Shown here one piece after another: positions 28,508 through 38,366 of a stretch of DNA of 64,000 nucleotides; positions within the stretch are counted from its first letter, which is position 1, and each line of letters begins with the position of its first letter. The stretch spans positions 1 through 64,000 of the forward strand of contig NZ_LAYY01000097.1 of assembly GCF_000986785.1 (NCBI RefSeq), written 5' to 3'. Made by a program: the position numbers and the translations under genes. The notes beneath the pieces were generated by a model. It was given only the letters and a program-made list of their open reading frames with translations. It was not told where the DNA came from and made no database searches. Source of the stretch: Mesobacillus campisalis. GTDB taxonomy: Bacteria > Bacillota > Bacilli > Bacillales > Cytobacillaceae.

Positions 28508-28617
28508 AAAGTCTGGGGGAAAATGAGAATGATTAGCTTACCTTCAGTCTTGCCAAAGTGCTTACTTATTTATACCCCCGAACGATAAAATAAAACATTT
28601 TCATTGTTACAATTATA

Positions 28618-30336
28618 TTACAAAGAAATAGTGGCGTTTACGGCTTCGACTACTTCTTCTGTTGTACCCATTTCCAATACTTTAGCAGCCAGTTCCTCCA
28701 TTTCGGACTTGGAAAGGTTGCGGATAAGGGAGCGGGCTTTCAGGATGGATGTAGCACTCATGGAGAACTCATCAAGTCCCAGTCCGAGCAGGAGCGGGAT
28801 TGCTGTTTCATCCCCGGCCATTTCGCCGCACATGCCTGCCCATTTGCCTTCCTTATGCGCTGCATCGATGACCATTTTGACCAAACGGAGAATCGATGGG
28901 CTGTATGGCTGATACAAATAGGAAACCTGCTGGTTCATACGGTCTGCTGCCATGGTGTACTGGATAAGGTCATTGGTTCCAATGCTGAAGAAATCAACTT
29001 CTTTTGCGAACTGGTCCGCAATGATTGCGGTTGAAGGTATTTCTACCATAATACCGAGCTCAATTCCTTCGGCAACCTGGATACCTTCATTGGCAAGATT
29101 ATTCCTCTCATCTTCAAGGATGGCCTTGGCCTTCCTGAATTCATCCAGCGTCGCAATCATCGGGAACATAATTTTAAGGTTCCCATGAACACTTGCCCTC
29201 AGCAAGGCACGAAGCTGCGGACGGAAAATATCTTCCTGTTCAAGGCAAAGGCGGATCGCCCTGTAGCCCAGGAAGGGATTCATTTCCTTTGGCAGGTTGA
29301 GGTAAGGAAGCTCCTTGTCACCGCCAATATCGAGGGTTCTAACTACCACCGGCTTGCCTTTCATCCCTTCAAGGACTGCTTTGTAAGCTGTGTATTGTTC
29401 CTCTTCCGTTGGCAGCTGGTCGCGGTCCATGTATAGGAACTCGGTGCGATAAAGCCCAACCGCTTCCCCGCCATTTTCCACCACGCCTTTTAAATCCTTC
29501 GGTGTACCGATATTAGCTGCGAGCTCAACGTGATGGCCGTCCGCTGTTACCGTTTTCTCGTTAACCAGCTTGGCCCACTCTGCCTTTTGGCTGGCATAGT
29601 CTGCCTGGACTTTTCGATACTCCTCCAGGACCTCAGGAGTAGGGTTGATATGAACTTCACCTTTTAATCCATCGACTACTACAATGTCGCCATTGCTGAT
29701 GCTTTCTGTAACCGTCTTTGTGCCGACAACTGCCGGAATCTCCATGGAACGGGCCATGATGGCCGAGTGGGAAGTCCTGCCGCCGATATCGGTTGTAAAA
29801 CCAAGCACAAAATTACGGTTTAATTGAGCCGTATCCGAAGGAGTCAAATCCTCGGCAACAATAATGACTTCTTCCGTAACCATGCTTGGGTTTGGAATCT
29901 GAAGACCGAGCAAATGGGCCAGAACCCGCTTGGTAACGTCACGGATATCAGCCGCACGTTCTTTCATATATTCATTATCCATGGATTCAAACATGGAAAT
30001 AAACATGTCCGCCGTTTCTTTCAGGGCATGCTCTGCGTTTACATTTTCTGTCTTGATTTTATCTTCGATCGGTGAAATGAGTTCAGGGTCACTTAAAACC
30101 AGGAGATGCGCATCGAAAATGGCTGCCTTGTCGGCCCCCAGCTCACTGCCGGCACGGTCCCGAATTTGCTCAAGTTCGGATTTGGCAGTCGCCAGAGCGG
30201 CTTGAAAACGGGCAACTTCATTTTCTGGGGACTGGATTGCTTTTTTTTCGAATGAGAAGTCAGGTTCTACCAAACGGTATGCTTTTGCAATCGCAATCCC
30301 ATTGGAAGCGGCTATGCCGCGAAGGAGGCTGCTCAT
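28618..30336 (-). CDS. ptsI: PTS enzyme I
   Basis: A 572-residue phosphoenolpyruvate-protein phosphotransferase that starts the sugar phosphotransferase chain by moving phosphate from PEP to HPr. Domains: the HPr-binding N-terminal helices, the phosphohistidine swivel domain with [13 protein letters not shown] (His190), and the PEP-binding TIM barrel with signatures [22 protein letters not shown] and the C-terminal [11 protein letters not shown]...CGEMAGDE. The ptsH stop and ptsI start overlap (TAATG), so the two are translationally coupled. Confidence 0.98.
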   Translation of the reverse strand: MSSLLRGIAASNGIAIAKAYRLVEPDFSFEKKAIQSPENEVARFQAALATAKSELEQIRDRAGSELGADKAAIFDAHLLVLSDPELISPIEDKIKTENVNAEHALKETADMFISMFESMDNEYMKERAADIRDVTKRVLAHLLGLQIPNPSMVTEEVIIVAEDLTPSDTAQLNRNFVLGFTTDIGGRTSHSAIMARSMEIPAVVGTKTVTESISNGDIVVVDGLKGEVHINPTPEVLEEYRKVQADYASQKAEWAKLVNEKTVTADGHHVELAANIGTPKDLKGVVENGGEAVGLYRTEFLYMDRDQLPTEEEQYTAYKAVLEGMKGKPVVVRTLDIGGDKELPYLNLPKEMNPFLGYRAIRLCLEQEDIFRPQLRALLRASVHGNLKIMFPMIATLDEFRKAKAILEDERNNLANEGIQVAEGIELGIMVEIPSTAIIADQFAKEVDFFSIGTNDLIQYTMAADRMNQQVSYLYQPYSPSILRLVKMVIDAAHKEGKWAGMCGEMAGDETAIPLLLGLGLDEFSMSATSILKARSLIRNLSKSEMEELAAKVLEMGTTEEVVEAVNATISL

Positions 30337-30602
30337 TACTCAGCCAAGCCTTCTCTTTTCAGGGTTTCTTCAATTGTGTTCAGCGCGTCAGCTTCGTCGC
30401 TTCCTTCTGCTATAATCTTGATGTCAGCTCCCTGACCAATTCCAAGTGACATTACACCCATGATGGATTTAAGGTTTACTTTCTTTTCTTTATATTCAAG
30501 TTGAACCTCTGAATCGAATTTGCTTGCAGCCTGTACCAGTAATGTAGCAGGTCGGGCGTGGATACCAGTTTCTGCAACGACTTTAAAGTTCTTTTCTGCC
30601 AT
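30336..30602 (-). CDS. ptsH: HPr phosphocarrier
   Basis: An 88-residue HPr. His15 in GIHARPA is phosphorylated by enzyme I, and Ser46 in [13 protein letters not shown] is the site of HPr kinase. Ser46-P HPr is the corepressor of CcpA, which links this gene to the cre-like sites elsewhere in the window. No ptsG is next to it in this window, so glucose-specific antitermination by GlcT is not expected here. AAGGAGTA is the ribosome site. Confidence 0.98.
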   Translation of the reverse strand: MAEKNFKVVAETGIHARPATLLVQAASKFDSEVQLEYKEKKVNLKSIMGVMSLGIGQGADIKIIAEGSDEADALNTIEETLKREGLAE

Positions 30603-31027
30603 AGGAAAATCTACTCCTTATAGTTAAATTTTAGGTGAAGATACATGATGCCTTTGTCCAAATCATGCCAGACAATTTGGTAAAATTTAATAACCGTGAA
30701 GATTATTAGTAGTTTACCCCATTAAGCAGGGGAATCACACCATATATTTTACCAATCGTTTCCTAAATGTTTATGTAAGGACCTAGTCAGATTCTTTCAT
30801 ACACGACTGTTCACCAAAAACAGAATAGCATGTTCAGCACGGTTAAACAACTTAAAAACCACTTGATTTGTGCCGGTTTTATATATTTTTTTGATAAAGC
30901 GTTTTCAGCATAAACTTCCACAATCCTTCACAATCTTCCAGAATCACTCAAACCCACCACTAGGCAGAAGCCAGGCTTATTCAGTCATTGTTTTTTTGTC
31001 CAGACAATGCCTATATCCTCCATCCAC
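30603..31027. promoter_or_regulatory. ptsH upstream region, no gene seen
   Basis: A 425-base gap with no credible gene. It must hold the ptsHI promoter, but no SigA pair could be assigned. Two details are seen: a partial cre-like half (ATAAAGCGTTTTCA, 30894-30907, wrong at the first two bases) and three imperfect decamer repeats ending CAAT/GAAT at 30915-30944. The 64-residue gene that ends at 31028 is transcribed toward it. Confidence 0.4.
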
Positions 31028-31222
31028 CTAACTCCGCGGACTTTCTGTATATGTATACAAAACATCTCCGCCGCGCTGGGCAATTCCCCTAAAATGCTTA
31101 AAATCCCTCCGTTGCACCAGCACTTCCCGAAAACGAAGAAACTCTTGCTTTGCAACCAGAAATTCTTCAATTTCCCCATTTTTTAGCGAGTCAAAAATCA
31201 TCGAAATTTCTTCCCTTGTCAT
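31028..31222 (-). CDS. Small basic/acidic mixed protein, unknown
   Basis: A 64-residue cytosolic protein, highly charged and mostly helical at the N-terminus (TREEISMIFDSLKNGEIEEF), then FLRFREVLVQRRDFKHFRG and a Gly-rich end. The ATG at 31222 is preceded by two AGGAG copies (AAAGGAGCAGGAGAAG), which is a strong ribosome site. I know no family for it; a small regulatory or DNA/RNA-binding protein is possible. It is divergent from ykvS, and a cre-like site lies between the two genes. Confidence 0.6.
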   Translation of the reverse strand: MTREEISMIFDSLKNGEIEEFLVAKQEFLRFREVLVQRRDFKHFRGIAQRGGDVLYTYTESPRS

Positions 31223-31327
31223 TCTTCTCCTGCTCCTTTCTTTAAGACAATAAACTCTCGAATTGGAAATAACAAACACCATGTTACCCCTTCACCGCAC
31301 TGCTTGTCCACGTAATTGACACATTTA

Positions 31328-31341
31328 TAAAAGCGTTTACA
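31328..31341. promoter_or_regulatory. cre-like site (CcpA operator)
   Basis: TAAAAGCGTTTACA matches the catabolite-responsive pattern TGNNANCGNNNNCA at all positions except the second base (A for G). It lies just upstream of the -35 of the ykvS promoter, centred near -51, where cre sites can activate, and may also act on the divergent 64-residue gene. Confidence 0.55.
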
Positions 31342-31349
31342 AAAAAATG

Positions 31350-31378
31350 TTGAATATTTTGCTTGTTTTAGATATTGT
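31350..31378 (+). promoter_or_regulatory. SigA-type promoter of ykvS
   Basis: TTGAAT (31350-31355) and TATTGT (31373-31378) are separated by 17 bases; the predicted start is near 31385, about 42 bases before the TTG start codon. Confidence 0.6.
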
Positions 31379-31426
31379 ATTACTAAATTACAATTTATAG
31401 GAAACAGCAGATAGGAGAGAGGGCCT

Positions 31427-31618
31427 TTGAAAAAAGCACAAGTAGGAAACGTGATCGAATTCAGGGAAGGCTTGCAGGGGATTGTCGAAAAAGTAAACGA
31501 AAACTCTGTAATTGTTGATTTGACTTATATGGACAATTACCGTGATCTGGAATTGGAACAAAGAACTGTCATAAACCATAAAAACTATAAAGTTGTTAAA
31601 GAAACAGCACTTCAATGA
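31427..31618 (+). CDS. ykvS: YkvS family protein (DUF2187)
   Basis: A 63-residue all-beta protein. VGNVIEFREGLQGIVEKVNENSVIVDLTYMDN matches YkvS of B. subtilis almost throughout and belongs to DUF2187, a KOW/SH3-like small domain of unknown function. The TTG start is supported by AGGAGAGAGG. It is monocistronic with a strong terminator. The possible CcpA operator upstream is the only clue to regulation. Confidence 0.88.
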   Translation: MKKAQVGNVIEFREGLQGIVEKVNENSVIVDLTYMDNYRDLELEQRTVINHKNYKVVKETALQ

Positions 31619-31639
31619 GTTTAACGCGCACAGACTATA

Positions 31640-31665
31640 AAAAAACAGCATATGCTGTTTTTTTT
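31640..31665. terminator. Bidirectional terminator after ykvS
   Basis: A perfect AAAAACAGCATATGCTGTTT-type palindrome with T run to the right and A run to the left, between ykvS and the convergent NAD(P)-binding oxidoreductase gene. Confidence 0.88.
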
Positions 31666-32335
31666 AGATTTGATCATCTTTTTCAAACTCAGTTGTACCA
31701 ATTGACTCAAACACCTTGATGCCCTTCCCTGGAAGCAGTGCAGCAGCCAGCATCATTGATGCCACGGCTGCCCCTTGGACGGGTCTGTATTTGCGAAGTT
31801 TTCCTTTAAACAGGAAACCCAGTGGAACAGAAACCAGCTCTGCTGCTTTTTCGCCAATACGTACTTCTTCCCGTTTCCCCAATAAAAGGGATGGCCGAAA
31901 GATAACGACACTTTCAAAGCCAATTTTTGTTAACCCTTCCTCAAGCTTCCCTTTTACTCTGCTGTAAAAAAAGGGCGATTTTTCATCTGCTCCTATCGCC
32001 GAAACGACCAAATATTTTGAAGCTCCCTGCTTCAAACCGAGGCGGGCAGCCTGAAGCGGATAATCAAGGTCTACCTTTTGGAATTTTTCCCTTGTTCCAG
32101 CCTTTTTGATTGTAGTGCCTAAACAGCAATAAACATCATCAACTTTGAACATGTCTTCATATGACTCCATATTGTCCAGGCTATCCGTAACCATATGCAG
32201 TTTTGGATGATGAATGTCCACATCCTTCCGGACAATGATATTCACTTGTTCATACTCATCTTCTGCTAGCAGAAGATGCAGCAATTCCTTCCCGATAAGT
32301 CCAGTTGCTCCCAGCAGCAATGCTTTTCTCCCCAT
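31664..32335 (-). CDS. NAD(P)-binding oxidoreductase, atypical SDR
   Basis: A 223-residue atypical short-chain dehydrogenase like human HTATIP2/TIP30 and bacterial NmrA-type proteins. The Rossmann loop is LLGATGLIGKELL; DDVYCCLGTTIKKAG and YLVVSAIGADEKSPFFYSRVKGKLE carry the YxxxK-like pair (Tyr-Ser-Arg-Val-Lys). The C-terminal half is shorter than in epimerases. Its substrate is unknown. It is a single gene convergent with ykvS and divergent from the CPBP gene. Confidence 0.85.
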   Translation of the reverse strand: MGRKALLLGATGLIGKELLHLLLAEDEYEQVNIIVRKDVDIHHPKLHMVTDSLDNMESYEDMFKVDDVYCCLGTTIKKAGTREKFQKVDLDYPLQAARLGLKQGASKYLVVSAIGADEKSPFFYSRVKGKLEEGLTKIGFESVVIFRPSLLLGKREEVRIGEKAAELVSVPLGFLFKGKLRKYRPVQGAAVASMMLAAALLPGKGIKVFESIGTTEFEKDDQI

Positions 32336-32415
32336 TTACCTCACTCCTTTAAGAGAATCTTAACAAAAACAAACAGAATCTGTTACAATAATGTTTCCAG
32401 AAAGGAGTATGCATT

Positions 32416-33027
32416 ATGAAAAATGTGATGGCCGACCGCCGCCTGCTAATTGGGTATGTACTGGCCCATCTTTTATTATTGTTCACCTTCCAGGAAAAAG
32501 GTGTGTTCTGGTACCTTTTCACAGCATCCATGCTGATTTTAATAAGCTTTTCCATCCTTCATGAAGGGCTTGAAAACCACGCGTCGGCACTAAAGTACCT
32601 TTCTTACGGTGTTCTTTCCGGCATAGCCGTTTATGGCTTATTCTGGCTTGGAGGTACAATGATTGATATTCTTAAACTGCCTTTAAGCGGACAAATTTCC
32701 CAGCTTTATAGGCTGTTTGAACCGAATTCTGCCTGGCATTTCATTGTCCTTATAATCATAATTGCACCTGGCGAAGAAATCTTTTGGCGCGGATTTGTAC
32801 TGAGAAGGTTGCTGAATCATCTAAATGTCAGGACAAGCGTGATCCTTTCCTCCTTCCTTTATGCATCCGTCCATATCTATTCCGGACAGTTCGCCCTCTT
32901 TCTTGCTGCCCTTGCAGCCGGTTTGGCATGGGGTGTCCTCTATGCCTGGAAAAGAAGCATCCCGCTGGTTGTCGTTTCGCATATCGTGTTCGACTTGCTT
33001 CTATTTGTACTCCTTCCCCTCCGATAA
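32416..33027 (+). CDS. CPBP-family intramembrane metalloprotease
   Basis: A 203-residue membrane protein with about six helices. The Abi/CPBP signature is APGEEIFWRGFVLRRL (the EExxxR pair), then YASVHI and a final SHIVFDLLLF supplying histidines. Family members include the eukaryal CAAX prenyl protease RCE1 and bacterial proteins for bacteriocin self-immunity or peptide maturation. No bacteriocin gene is visible nearby, so a housekeeping processing role is more likely. The ribosome site is AAAGGAG. Confidence 0.88.
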   Translation: MKNVMADRRLLIGYVLAHLLLLFTFQEKGVFWYLFTASMLILISFSILHEGLENHASALKYLSYGVLSGIAVYGLFWLGGTMIDILKLPLSGQISQLYRLFEPNSAWHFIVLIIIIAPGEEIFWRGFVLRRLLNHLNVRTSVILSSFLYASVHIYSGQFALFLAALAAGLAWGVLYAWKRSIPLVVVSHIVFDLLLFVLLPLR

Positions 33028-33032
33028 AGGTA

Positions 33033-33061
33033 AAAAGGACCTCATGCTGTGGGGTCCTTTT
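33033..33061. terminator. Bidirectional terminator between CPBP gene and ykvI
   Basis: An AAAAGGACC/GGTCCTTTT hairpin with an 11-base loop, A-rich left flank and T run, between convergent genes. Confidence 0.85.
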
Positions 33062-33072
33062 ATACCATTCTT

Positions 33073-34122
33073 CTAATCTCCTTTTTTCTGCCTGAAAGGC
33101 TTCATCCATAACAGCACAATAAAAATCAGGCTGATATAGCCAAATAATGGATAAAGATAGGATAACAGAGTGCTATAATGAATGAGGCTGATAAAATAGC
33201 ATACAATAAAAATCAGACTGATAGTCAACAGGCTCGGAATCCGGATATATTTTTTCACTTGCCTTTCAAGCCCGAAAATATTTCCAATCACCGAGGTGAA
33301 GATTTCACCGTATATGATCAGGATGAATACACCGTACAATCCTGGAGCCAAGTTTTTCATGATGGTTGCCATTGGTATTTCATAGCTTTCCAGTCCCGGC
33401 AGCATAATCAGTGTAAAATGCTCGGCAAGCAAAATCAGTGTCAATGCGGCCCCGCCAAGTATGCCGCCCCATTTTACCGTATTGTCATCCTTTATTTCGG
33501 AAGCGACCGGCACAAGTACTGCCTGCGCGAGCGACAAATTCAAGGCTGCATATGTAAATGGTGACACCACCGATTTCCAGCCATCCTCGGCCATGGGAAT
33601 AAATAGGGCCTTGCTGCTGAATCCTGGAAGTTTAACAGACAGAACCAGAAGTATGAAGCTAAATATAATCATCATCGGAACAACAAAGGAATTAACCGCG
33701 AACAGTCCTTTAATACCCAGAACCATAACGGCAATAGATAGCCCGATTGTTATGATGATTCCACCGTTCTTTGGTATCCCAAGCTGTTCCTCGAACACGG
33801 CTCCCGCTCCTGAAAGCATAACGGCACACACTCCCAAGAGCATAAAAAGCATGATAACATTAACGATTCGTCCCAAGAAATGCCCAAATAAATATTCATT
33901 GAATTGCTCATACGATTCCGCCCCAATATAGGCAGCGATCCTCATCAGCTTTGACCCCATAAATATGAACAGGTATCCCGCCATTAATATTCCAATAAGC
34001 CCTACAAATCCAAAGCGGGAAAAAAACTCGACTATTTCTCTTCCTGTAGCAAAACCGGCTCCCACCACCGTTCCAACATATACGGCGGCGATTTGAAAGG
34101 CGGCTCCCCAGTTTGTTTTCAA
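33073..34122 (-). CDS. ykvI: YkvI family membrane transporter-like protein
   Basis: A 349-residue integral membrane protein with about ten helices. The start AVYVGTVVGAGFATGREIVEFF, with its glycine-rich broken first helix, is the LeuT/APC-fold signature seen in the YkvI family, where helix 1 is unwound at the substrate and sodium site. The substrate is unknown. It lies upstream of and divergent from clpE, in the same place as in B. subtilis. Codon use looks like its neighbours. Confidence 0.88.
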   Translation of the reverse strand: MKTNWGAAFQIAAVYVGTVVGAGFATGREIVEFFSRFGFVGLIGILMAGYLFIFMGSKLMRIAAYIGAESYEQFNEYLFGHFLGRIVNVIMLFMLLGVCAVMLSGAGAVFEEQLGIPKNGGIIITIGLSIAVMVLGIKGLFAVNSFVVPMMIIFSFILLVLSVKLPGFSSKALFIPMAEDGWKSVVSPFTYAALNLSLAQAVLVPVASEIKDDNTVKWGGILGGAALTLILLAEHFTLIMLPGLESYEIPMATIMKNLAPGLYGVFILIIYGEIFTSVIGNIFGLERQVKKYIRIPSLLTISLIFIVCYFISLIHYSTLLSYLYPLFGYISLIFIVLLWMKPFRQKKGD

Positions 34123-34253
34123 GCTGCTCCCTCCTTATCACAAATATATGAGAAAGCAGACAAACCATGACAGGCTTTTTCCGCCAGCCAATTTTTAACC
34201 TGACCAATTGGTCCACGCAGCAGAATTAGTATAAATTACCATTACCATTCATC

Positions 34254-34310
34254 TTGAAAGTCAACAAAGGTCAAACTATAATAAAGATAAATTAGTCAAA
34301 GAAAGTCAAA
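34254..34310 (+). promoter_or_regulatory. clpE promoter with two CtsR boxes
   Basis: A near-consensus SigA promoter TTGAAA (34254-34259), 17 bases, TATAAT (34277-34282). CtsR heptad pairs of the pattern RGTCAAA-N3-RGTCAAA occur twice: AGTCAAC-AAA-GGTCAAA (34259-34275), which fills the spacer between -35 and -10, and AGTCAAA-GAA-AGTCAAA (34294-34310), about +6 to +22. A third GTCAAAA follows directly. CtsR should block polymerase binding and clearance, with release on heat or protein stress. Confidence 0.92.
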
Positions 34311-34337
34311 GTCAAAATACTTTAGAGGAGGATGTTT

Positions 34338-36476
34338 ATGCTTTGTCAACATTGTCAGCAAAATCAAGCCACCATTCAGTTACACATGAATTTTAACGGC
34401 AGCCAGAAGCATTTCATGCTCTGCCAGAATTGCTATACAAAAGAAAGAGAAAAGCTTGGTGCTTCTTTTAAAACATCCATGACAGGTTTTTCGGGTTTTG
34501 GAGATGCCGCATTTGCGGATTTCATTAAAGGGATGTCCGGCCATGCCAGCCCCGAACAGGCCTCAAGGCCCCAGGTTAAGGACGCTGGGAATGGATTTAT
34601 TGACCAATTCGGCCGCAATCTGACCCAGGGTGCAAAAGCTGGCCTCATAGACCCGGTTATTGGCCGTGATGAGGAAGTAAGGCGGGTAATTGAAATATTG
34701 AACCGGCGAAATAAAAACAATCCGGTGCTGATAGGCGAACCCGGTGTCGGTAAAACAGCTATCGCGGAAGGCTTGGCCTTGAAAATTTCCAGAGGCGAGG
34801 TCCCAGGCAAGCTGCTTAATAAAGATGTCTACCTGCTGGATGTAGCATCACTGGTTGCCAATACAGGAATTCGCGGACAATTCGAGGAAAGAATCAAGCA
34901 ATTGATTTCGGAACTGAAGGAGCGCAAAAATATCATTCTATTTATCGATGAAATCCATCTATTGGTAGGAGCCGGCTCTGCTGAAGGTTCCATGGATGCA
35001 GGGAATATCCTTAAACCCGCCCTCGCTCGTGGCGAGCTTCAGGTTGTGGGAGCGACTACCCTTAAAGAGTATCGCCAGATTGAAAAAGACCCTGCCCTTG
35101 AGCGCCGCTTCCAGCCCGTTCATGTCCATGAGCCATCTCTTGAAAAAGCAATTGAAATCCTGAAAGGAATTCAATCAAAATACGAAGACTATCATGAAGT
35201 AACTTTTTCGGAGGAAGCGATACATGCCTGCGTCCAGCTTTCCCATAGGTACATTCAGGACCGTTTCCTGCCGGACAAGGCGATTGACCTTATGGATGAA
35301 GCTGGTTCAAAGCTGAATCTGGAGTCGGACTACGCTGGCAGCAACGATATCGAAGATCGTCTGGCTGAAATCCTGAAAGAAAAGGAAACGGCCCTGAAAA
35401 ATGAAGAATACGAAAAAGCGGCCAAACTTCGCGATGAAGAAGCGGCCCTTGAAAAGTCTTTGGCCAATGGCGGAACCAGCTCCCGTCCCGTTGTGACACT
35501 TGAACAAATCCAAAAATTGATTGAGAAAAAAACGGGTATTCCAATAGGTAAACTTCAGGAAGACGAGCAAGGAAAAATGAAGCACCTCACTGCCAACCTG
35601 GCTGGAAAAGTAATCGGCCAGGACGAAGCGGTCTCCAAAGTGGCGAAAGCCATCCGTCGTAGCCGTGCCGGGCTGAAGACCAAACACCGCCCTATTGGTT
35701 CCTTCCTGTTTGTGGGACCAACCGGTGTAGGCAAGACTGAACTCTCGAAAACACTTGCAGAAGAACTGTTTGGCTCAAAGGATTCCCTAATACGCCTTGA
35801 TATGAGTGAATATATGGAGAAACATAGTGTCTCCAAGATCATCGGTTCTCCTCCAGGATATGTCGGCCACGAGGAGGCAGGGCAGCTGACTGAAAAAGTC
35901 CGCCGCAATCCTTACAGCATCATCCTGCTCGATGAGATTGAAAAAGCGCACCCTGATGTACAGCATATGTTCCTGCAAATCCTGGAAGATGGCCGTCTGA
36001 CAGACAGCCAGGGCCGTACAGTCAGTTTCAAGGACACTGTCATCATTATGACAAGCAATGCCGGAGTTGGACACAAGCAGATCAAAGTAGGGTTTGGACA
36101 AAGTGAAGCGGTAAATGAGGCAAGCATTCTCGATTCATTGGGAAGTTTCTTCAAGCCTGAATTCCTTAACCGTTTTGACAGCATCATAGAATTCAAATCG
36201 CTTGAGAAAGAGCATCTCTTGCAGATTGTCGACTTGATGCTAGAAGAGCTCGAAGAAACCCTATCCGAACAGGACCTGCACCTCGAAATCACTTCTGAAG
36301 CTAAGGAGAAATTGGCCCAGCTTGGCTATCATCCGTCTTTCGGGGCACGTCCTCTCCGCCGCGCAATCCAGGAACATCTTGAAGATAAACTTGCCGACTA
36401 TATCCTTGAAGATCCTGAAGGTGCGGAATTAATTGCAGAATTGAACAATGGGGAAATTGTTATTAGAAAAAGGTAA
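34338..36476 (+). CDS. clpE: ATP-dependent Clp protease ATPase ClpE
   Basis: A 712-residue Hsp100 unfoldase. An N-terminal zinc finger (Cys3, Cys6, Cys29, Cys32) replaces the usual Clp N domain, then AAA-1 with Walker A GEPGVGKT (133-140), a UVR domain (about 345-385, [18 protein letters not shown]) and AAA-2 with GPTGVGKT and the C-terminal D2 small domain. It unfolds damaged proteins and feeds ClpP. The start MLCQHC is chosen because AGGAGG is 6 bases ahead, whereas the earlier ATG abuts the ribosome site. It is controlled by CtsR boxes. Confidence 0.97.
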   Translation: MLCQHCQQNQATIQLHMNFNGSQKHFMLCQNCYTKEREKLGASFKTSMTGFSGFGDAAFADFIKGMSGHASPEQASRPQVKDAGNGFIDQFGRNLTQGAKAGLIDPVIGRDEEVRRVIEILNRRNKNNPVLIGEPGVGKTAIAEGLALKISRGEVPGKLLNKDVYLLDVASLVANTGIRGQFEERIKQLISELKERKNIILFIDEIHLLVGAGSAEGSMDAGNILKPALARGELQVVGATTLKEYRQIEKDPALERRFQPVHVHEPSLEKAIEILKGIQSKYEDYHEVTFSEEAIHACVQLSHRYIQDRFLPDKAIDLMDEAGSKLNLESDYAGSNDIEDRLAEILKEKETALKNEEYEKAAKLRDEEAALEKSLANGGTSSRPVVTLEQIQKLIEKKTGIPIGKLQEDEQGKMKHLTANLAGKVIGQDEAVSKVAKAIRRSRAGLKTKHRPIGSFLFVGPTGVGKTELSKTLAEELFGSKDSLIRLDMSEYMEKHSVSKIIGSPPGYVGHEEAGQLTEKVRRNPYSIILLDEIEKAHPDVQHMFLQILEDGRLTDSQGRTVSFKDTVIIMTSNAGVGHKQIKVGFGQSEAVNEASILDSLGSFFKPEFLNRFDSIIEFKSLEKEHLLQIVDLMLEELEETLSEQDLHLEITSEAKEKLAQLGYHPSFGARPLRRAIQEHLEDKLADYILEDPEGAELIAELNNGEIVIRKR

Positions 36477-36497
36477 GGAAAGTTAAAGAATAAAAAC

Positions 36498-36528
36498 AGC
36501 CCGCTCACGGAGGCCTAGTGTGCGGGCT
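36498..36528 (+). terminator. Terminator after clpE
   Basis: An AGCCCGC/GCGGGCT stem with an inner CAC/GTG and a loop GGAGGCCTA, then TTCTTTATTTC. It lies between convergent clpE and the M3 peptidase gene. Confidence 0.8.
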
Positions 36529-36539
36529 TCTTTATTTCT

Positions 36540-38234
36540 CTACAGCTTGCTGTCTTCAACCGAGTTAAGCCATGCTTCAATCTCACCGACAACCGACTGG
36601 ACACAGCCATCCTCGAATGGGGAAATCAGGCTTGCTTGGGCGACAAGCTTTGTGAATGGCAGACTGCCGCCAAGCTTGCACAGCTTGAGGTAATCTTTCC
36701 ATGCAGCGTCCATATTTTCGCGGGACCTTTTCCAGAATTGGAAAGCACAAATTTGAGCCAGCGTATAATCAATATAATAAAATGGTGAATTGTAGATATG
36801 ACCCTGTCGCTGCCAGAACCCTCCCGCTTCCAGGTAAGCGTTCCCATCATAGTTCTTATGCGGCAAATACTTCTTCTCGATTTTGCTCCATTGCTGTTTC
36901 CTCTCTGCTGGGGTTGCTTCTGGATTTTCATAGACCCAATGCTGAAACTCGTCGACAGAAACTCCGTACGGCAAGAACAAGAGAGCCTCGCTCAGATGGG
37001 AAAACTTATACTTGTCTGTCGCTTCCTCAAAGAAAAGTTCCATCCATGGCCAAGTGAAGAACTCCATGCTCATCGAATGAATTTCACAGGCTTCGAACGT
37101 AGGCCAGTGATATTCCGGAATATCAAAGTGGCGGCTCGAATAGACCTGGAAGGCATGCCCCGCTTCATGTGTCAAAACATCAATATCCCCGGATGTGCCG
37201 TTGAAATTCGAAAAAATAAAGGGAGCTTTATGCCCTTCAATATATGTGCAATATCCGCCGCCCGCTTTTCCTTTTTTGGCAACAAGGTCCATCAAATCGT
37301 GATCAATCATGAATTGGAAGAACTCTCCGGTTTCCTCCGATAATTCGTTATACATTCTTTTGCCCCGTTCAATGATCCAGTCAGGATTTCCCTTTGGAGC
37401 TGCATTGCCTGTCTTAAAGTTAAATGGCTCATCATAATAAGTAAGCGCATCAACGCCAATCCGATCCGCCTGACGCTTCTTAAGCCTAGTGGCAATTGGC
37501 ACAATATGTTCTTCTACCTGTTTCCTGAAATTGGCGACCATCTCCGCATTGTAATCCGTTCTGAACATGCGGTAATAGCCAAGCTCGACAAAATTCTTGA
37601 AGCCCAGTTTCCTGGCTATTTCCGTACGTACTTTGACCAGCTCGTCATACAAGCGGTCAAATTCCTCTTCATGTTCGGCGAAAAAGCCAAACCTTGCCTC
37701 AGATGCCTTCTTGCGCATGGAACGGTCCCTGGATTCTGTAAATGGCTCCAGCTGCGCAAGAGTACGCTCTTCGCCTTCAAACTGAATTTTTGCCGATGCA
37801 ACCAGTTTTGTATATTCTGTTGAAAGCTTGTTTTCCTTTTGCAGCAAGGGAACAATTCCAGGTTTGAATGTTTTTAGTTGGGCTTCCGCAAGCGCAAACA
37901 ACTGGCTGCCCCATTGTTCCTCAAGCTCTTTACGGAATTGGGAGGAAAGCAAGGCTTCGTAATACTTGGTGACCAGACCTTCAACGTTTGGGGCCAGTTC
38001 ATCCAGGTAATCCTGTTCTTCCTTATAAAACTCGTCATTTGTGTCAATCGAATGGCGGATATAACAAATATTGGACATCGTATCCACTTCATTACGCAAA
38101 GCGTTGATTTCCTGCATGGCAAGATTCTGTTCTAATGCAGATACTGAATTTTTGAACTTATCCAGCGCTGTTTCAAACCTGGCCGATAATGTATCAAAAT
38201 CGGGCCGTTCGTATGTATAGCTTTTAAAACTCAA
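36540..38234 (-). CDS. M3-family oligoendopeptidase
   Basis: A 564-residue zinc metallopeptidase. The zinc site HEAGH is in VLTHEAGHAFQVY, with the distal Glu in FEACEIHSMSMEFF. The all-helical bowl-shaped fold is typical of oligopeptidases that cut peptides of about 6-17 residues in the cytoplasm. It is related to PepF but differs in length and start, so I do not assign that symbol. It is a single gene on the minus strand, convergent with clpE; both could work in peptide turnover. Confidence 0.93.
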   Translation of the reverse strand: MSFKSYTYERPDFDTLSARFETALDKFKNSVSALEQNLAMQEINALRNEVDTMSNICYIRHSIDTNDEFYKEEQDYLDELAPNVEGLVTKYYEALLSSQFRKELEEQWGSQLFALAEAQLKTFKPGIVPLLQKENKLSTEYTKLVASAKIQFEGEERTLAQLEPFTESRDRSMRKKASEARFGFFAEHEEEFDRLYDELVKVRTEIARKLGFKNFVELGYYRMFRTDYNAEMVANFRKQVEEHIVPIATRLKKRQADRIGVDALTYYDEPFNFKTGNAAPKGNPDWIIERGKRMYNELSEETGEFFQFMIDHDLMDLVAKKGKAGGGYCTYIEGHKAPFIFSNFNGTSGDIDVLTHEAGHAFQVYSSRHFDIPEYHWPTFEACEIHSMSMEFFTWPWMELFFEEATDKYKFSHLSEALLFLPYGVSVDEFQHWVYENPEATPAERKQQWSKIEKKYLPHKNYDGNAYLEAGGFWQRQGHIYNSPFYYIDYTLAQICAFQFWKRSRENMDAAWKDYLKLCKLGGSLPFTKLVAQASLISPFEDGCVQSVVGEIEAWLNSVEDSKL

Positions 38235-38336
38235 TTTTTATCCCCCCTGCTATTTTGGTACTCCACCTAATTCGACAGCTTCCTTCCCCATTCCTTCACA
38301 CGATTGTACAAGCCTTTCTTCCTGAACAGAAGGAAA

Positions 38337-38356
38337 CGGCCACCATAAGGTGGCCG
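38337..38356 (-). terminator. Terminator after mhqR
   Basis: An 8-bp stem CGGCCACC/GGTGGCCG with loop TTAT, followed on the minus strand by TTTCCTTCT, about 10 bases past the mhqR stop. Confidence 0.75.
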
Positions 38357-38366
38357 GTGACCGTTT

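Noticed and set aside
30894-30907. cre-like sequence upstream of ptsH
   Set aside because: The first two bases of the pattern are wrong (AT for TG) and it is about 290 bases from the gene.
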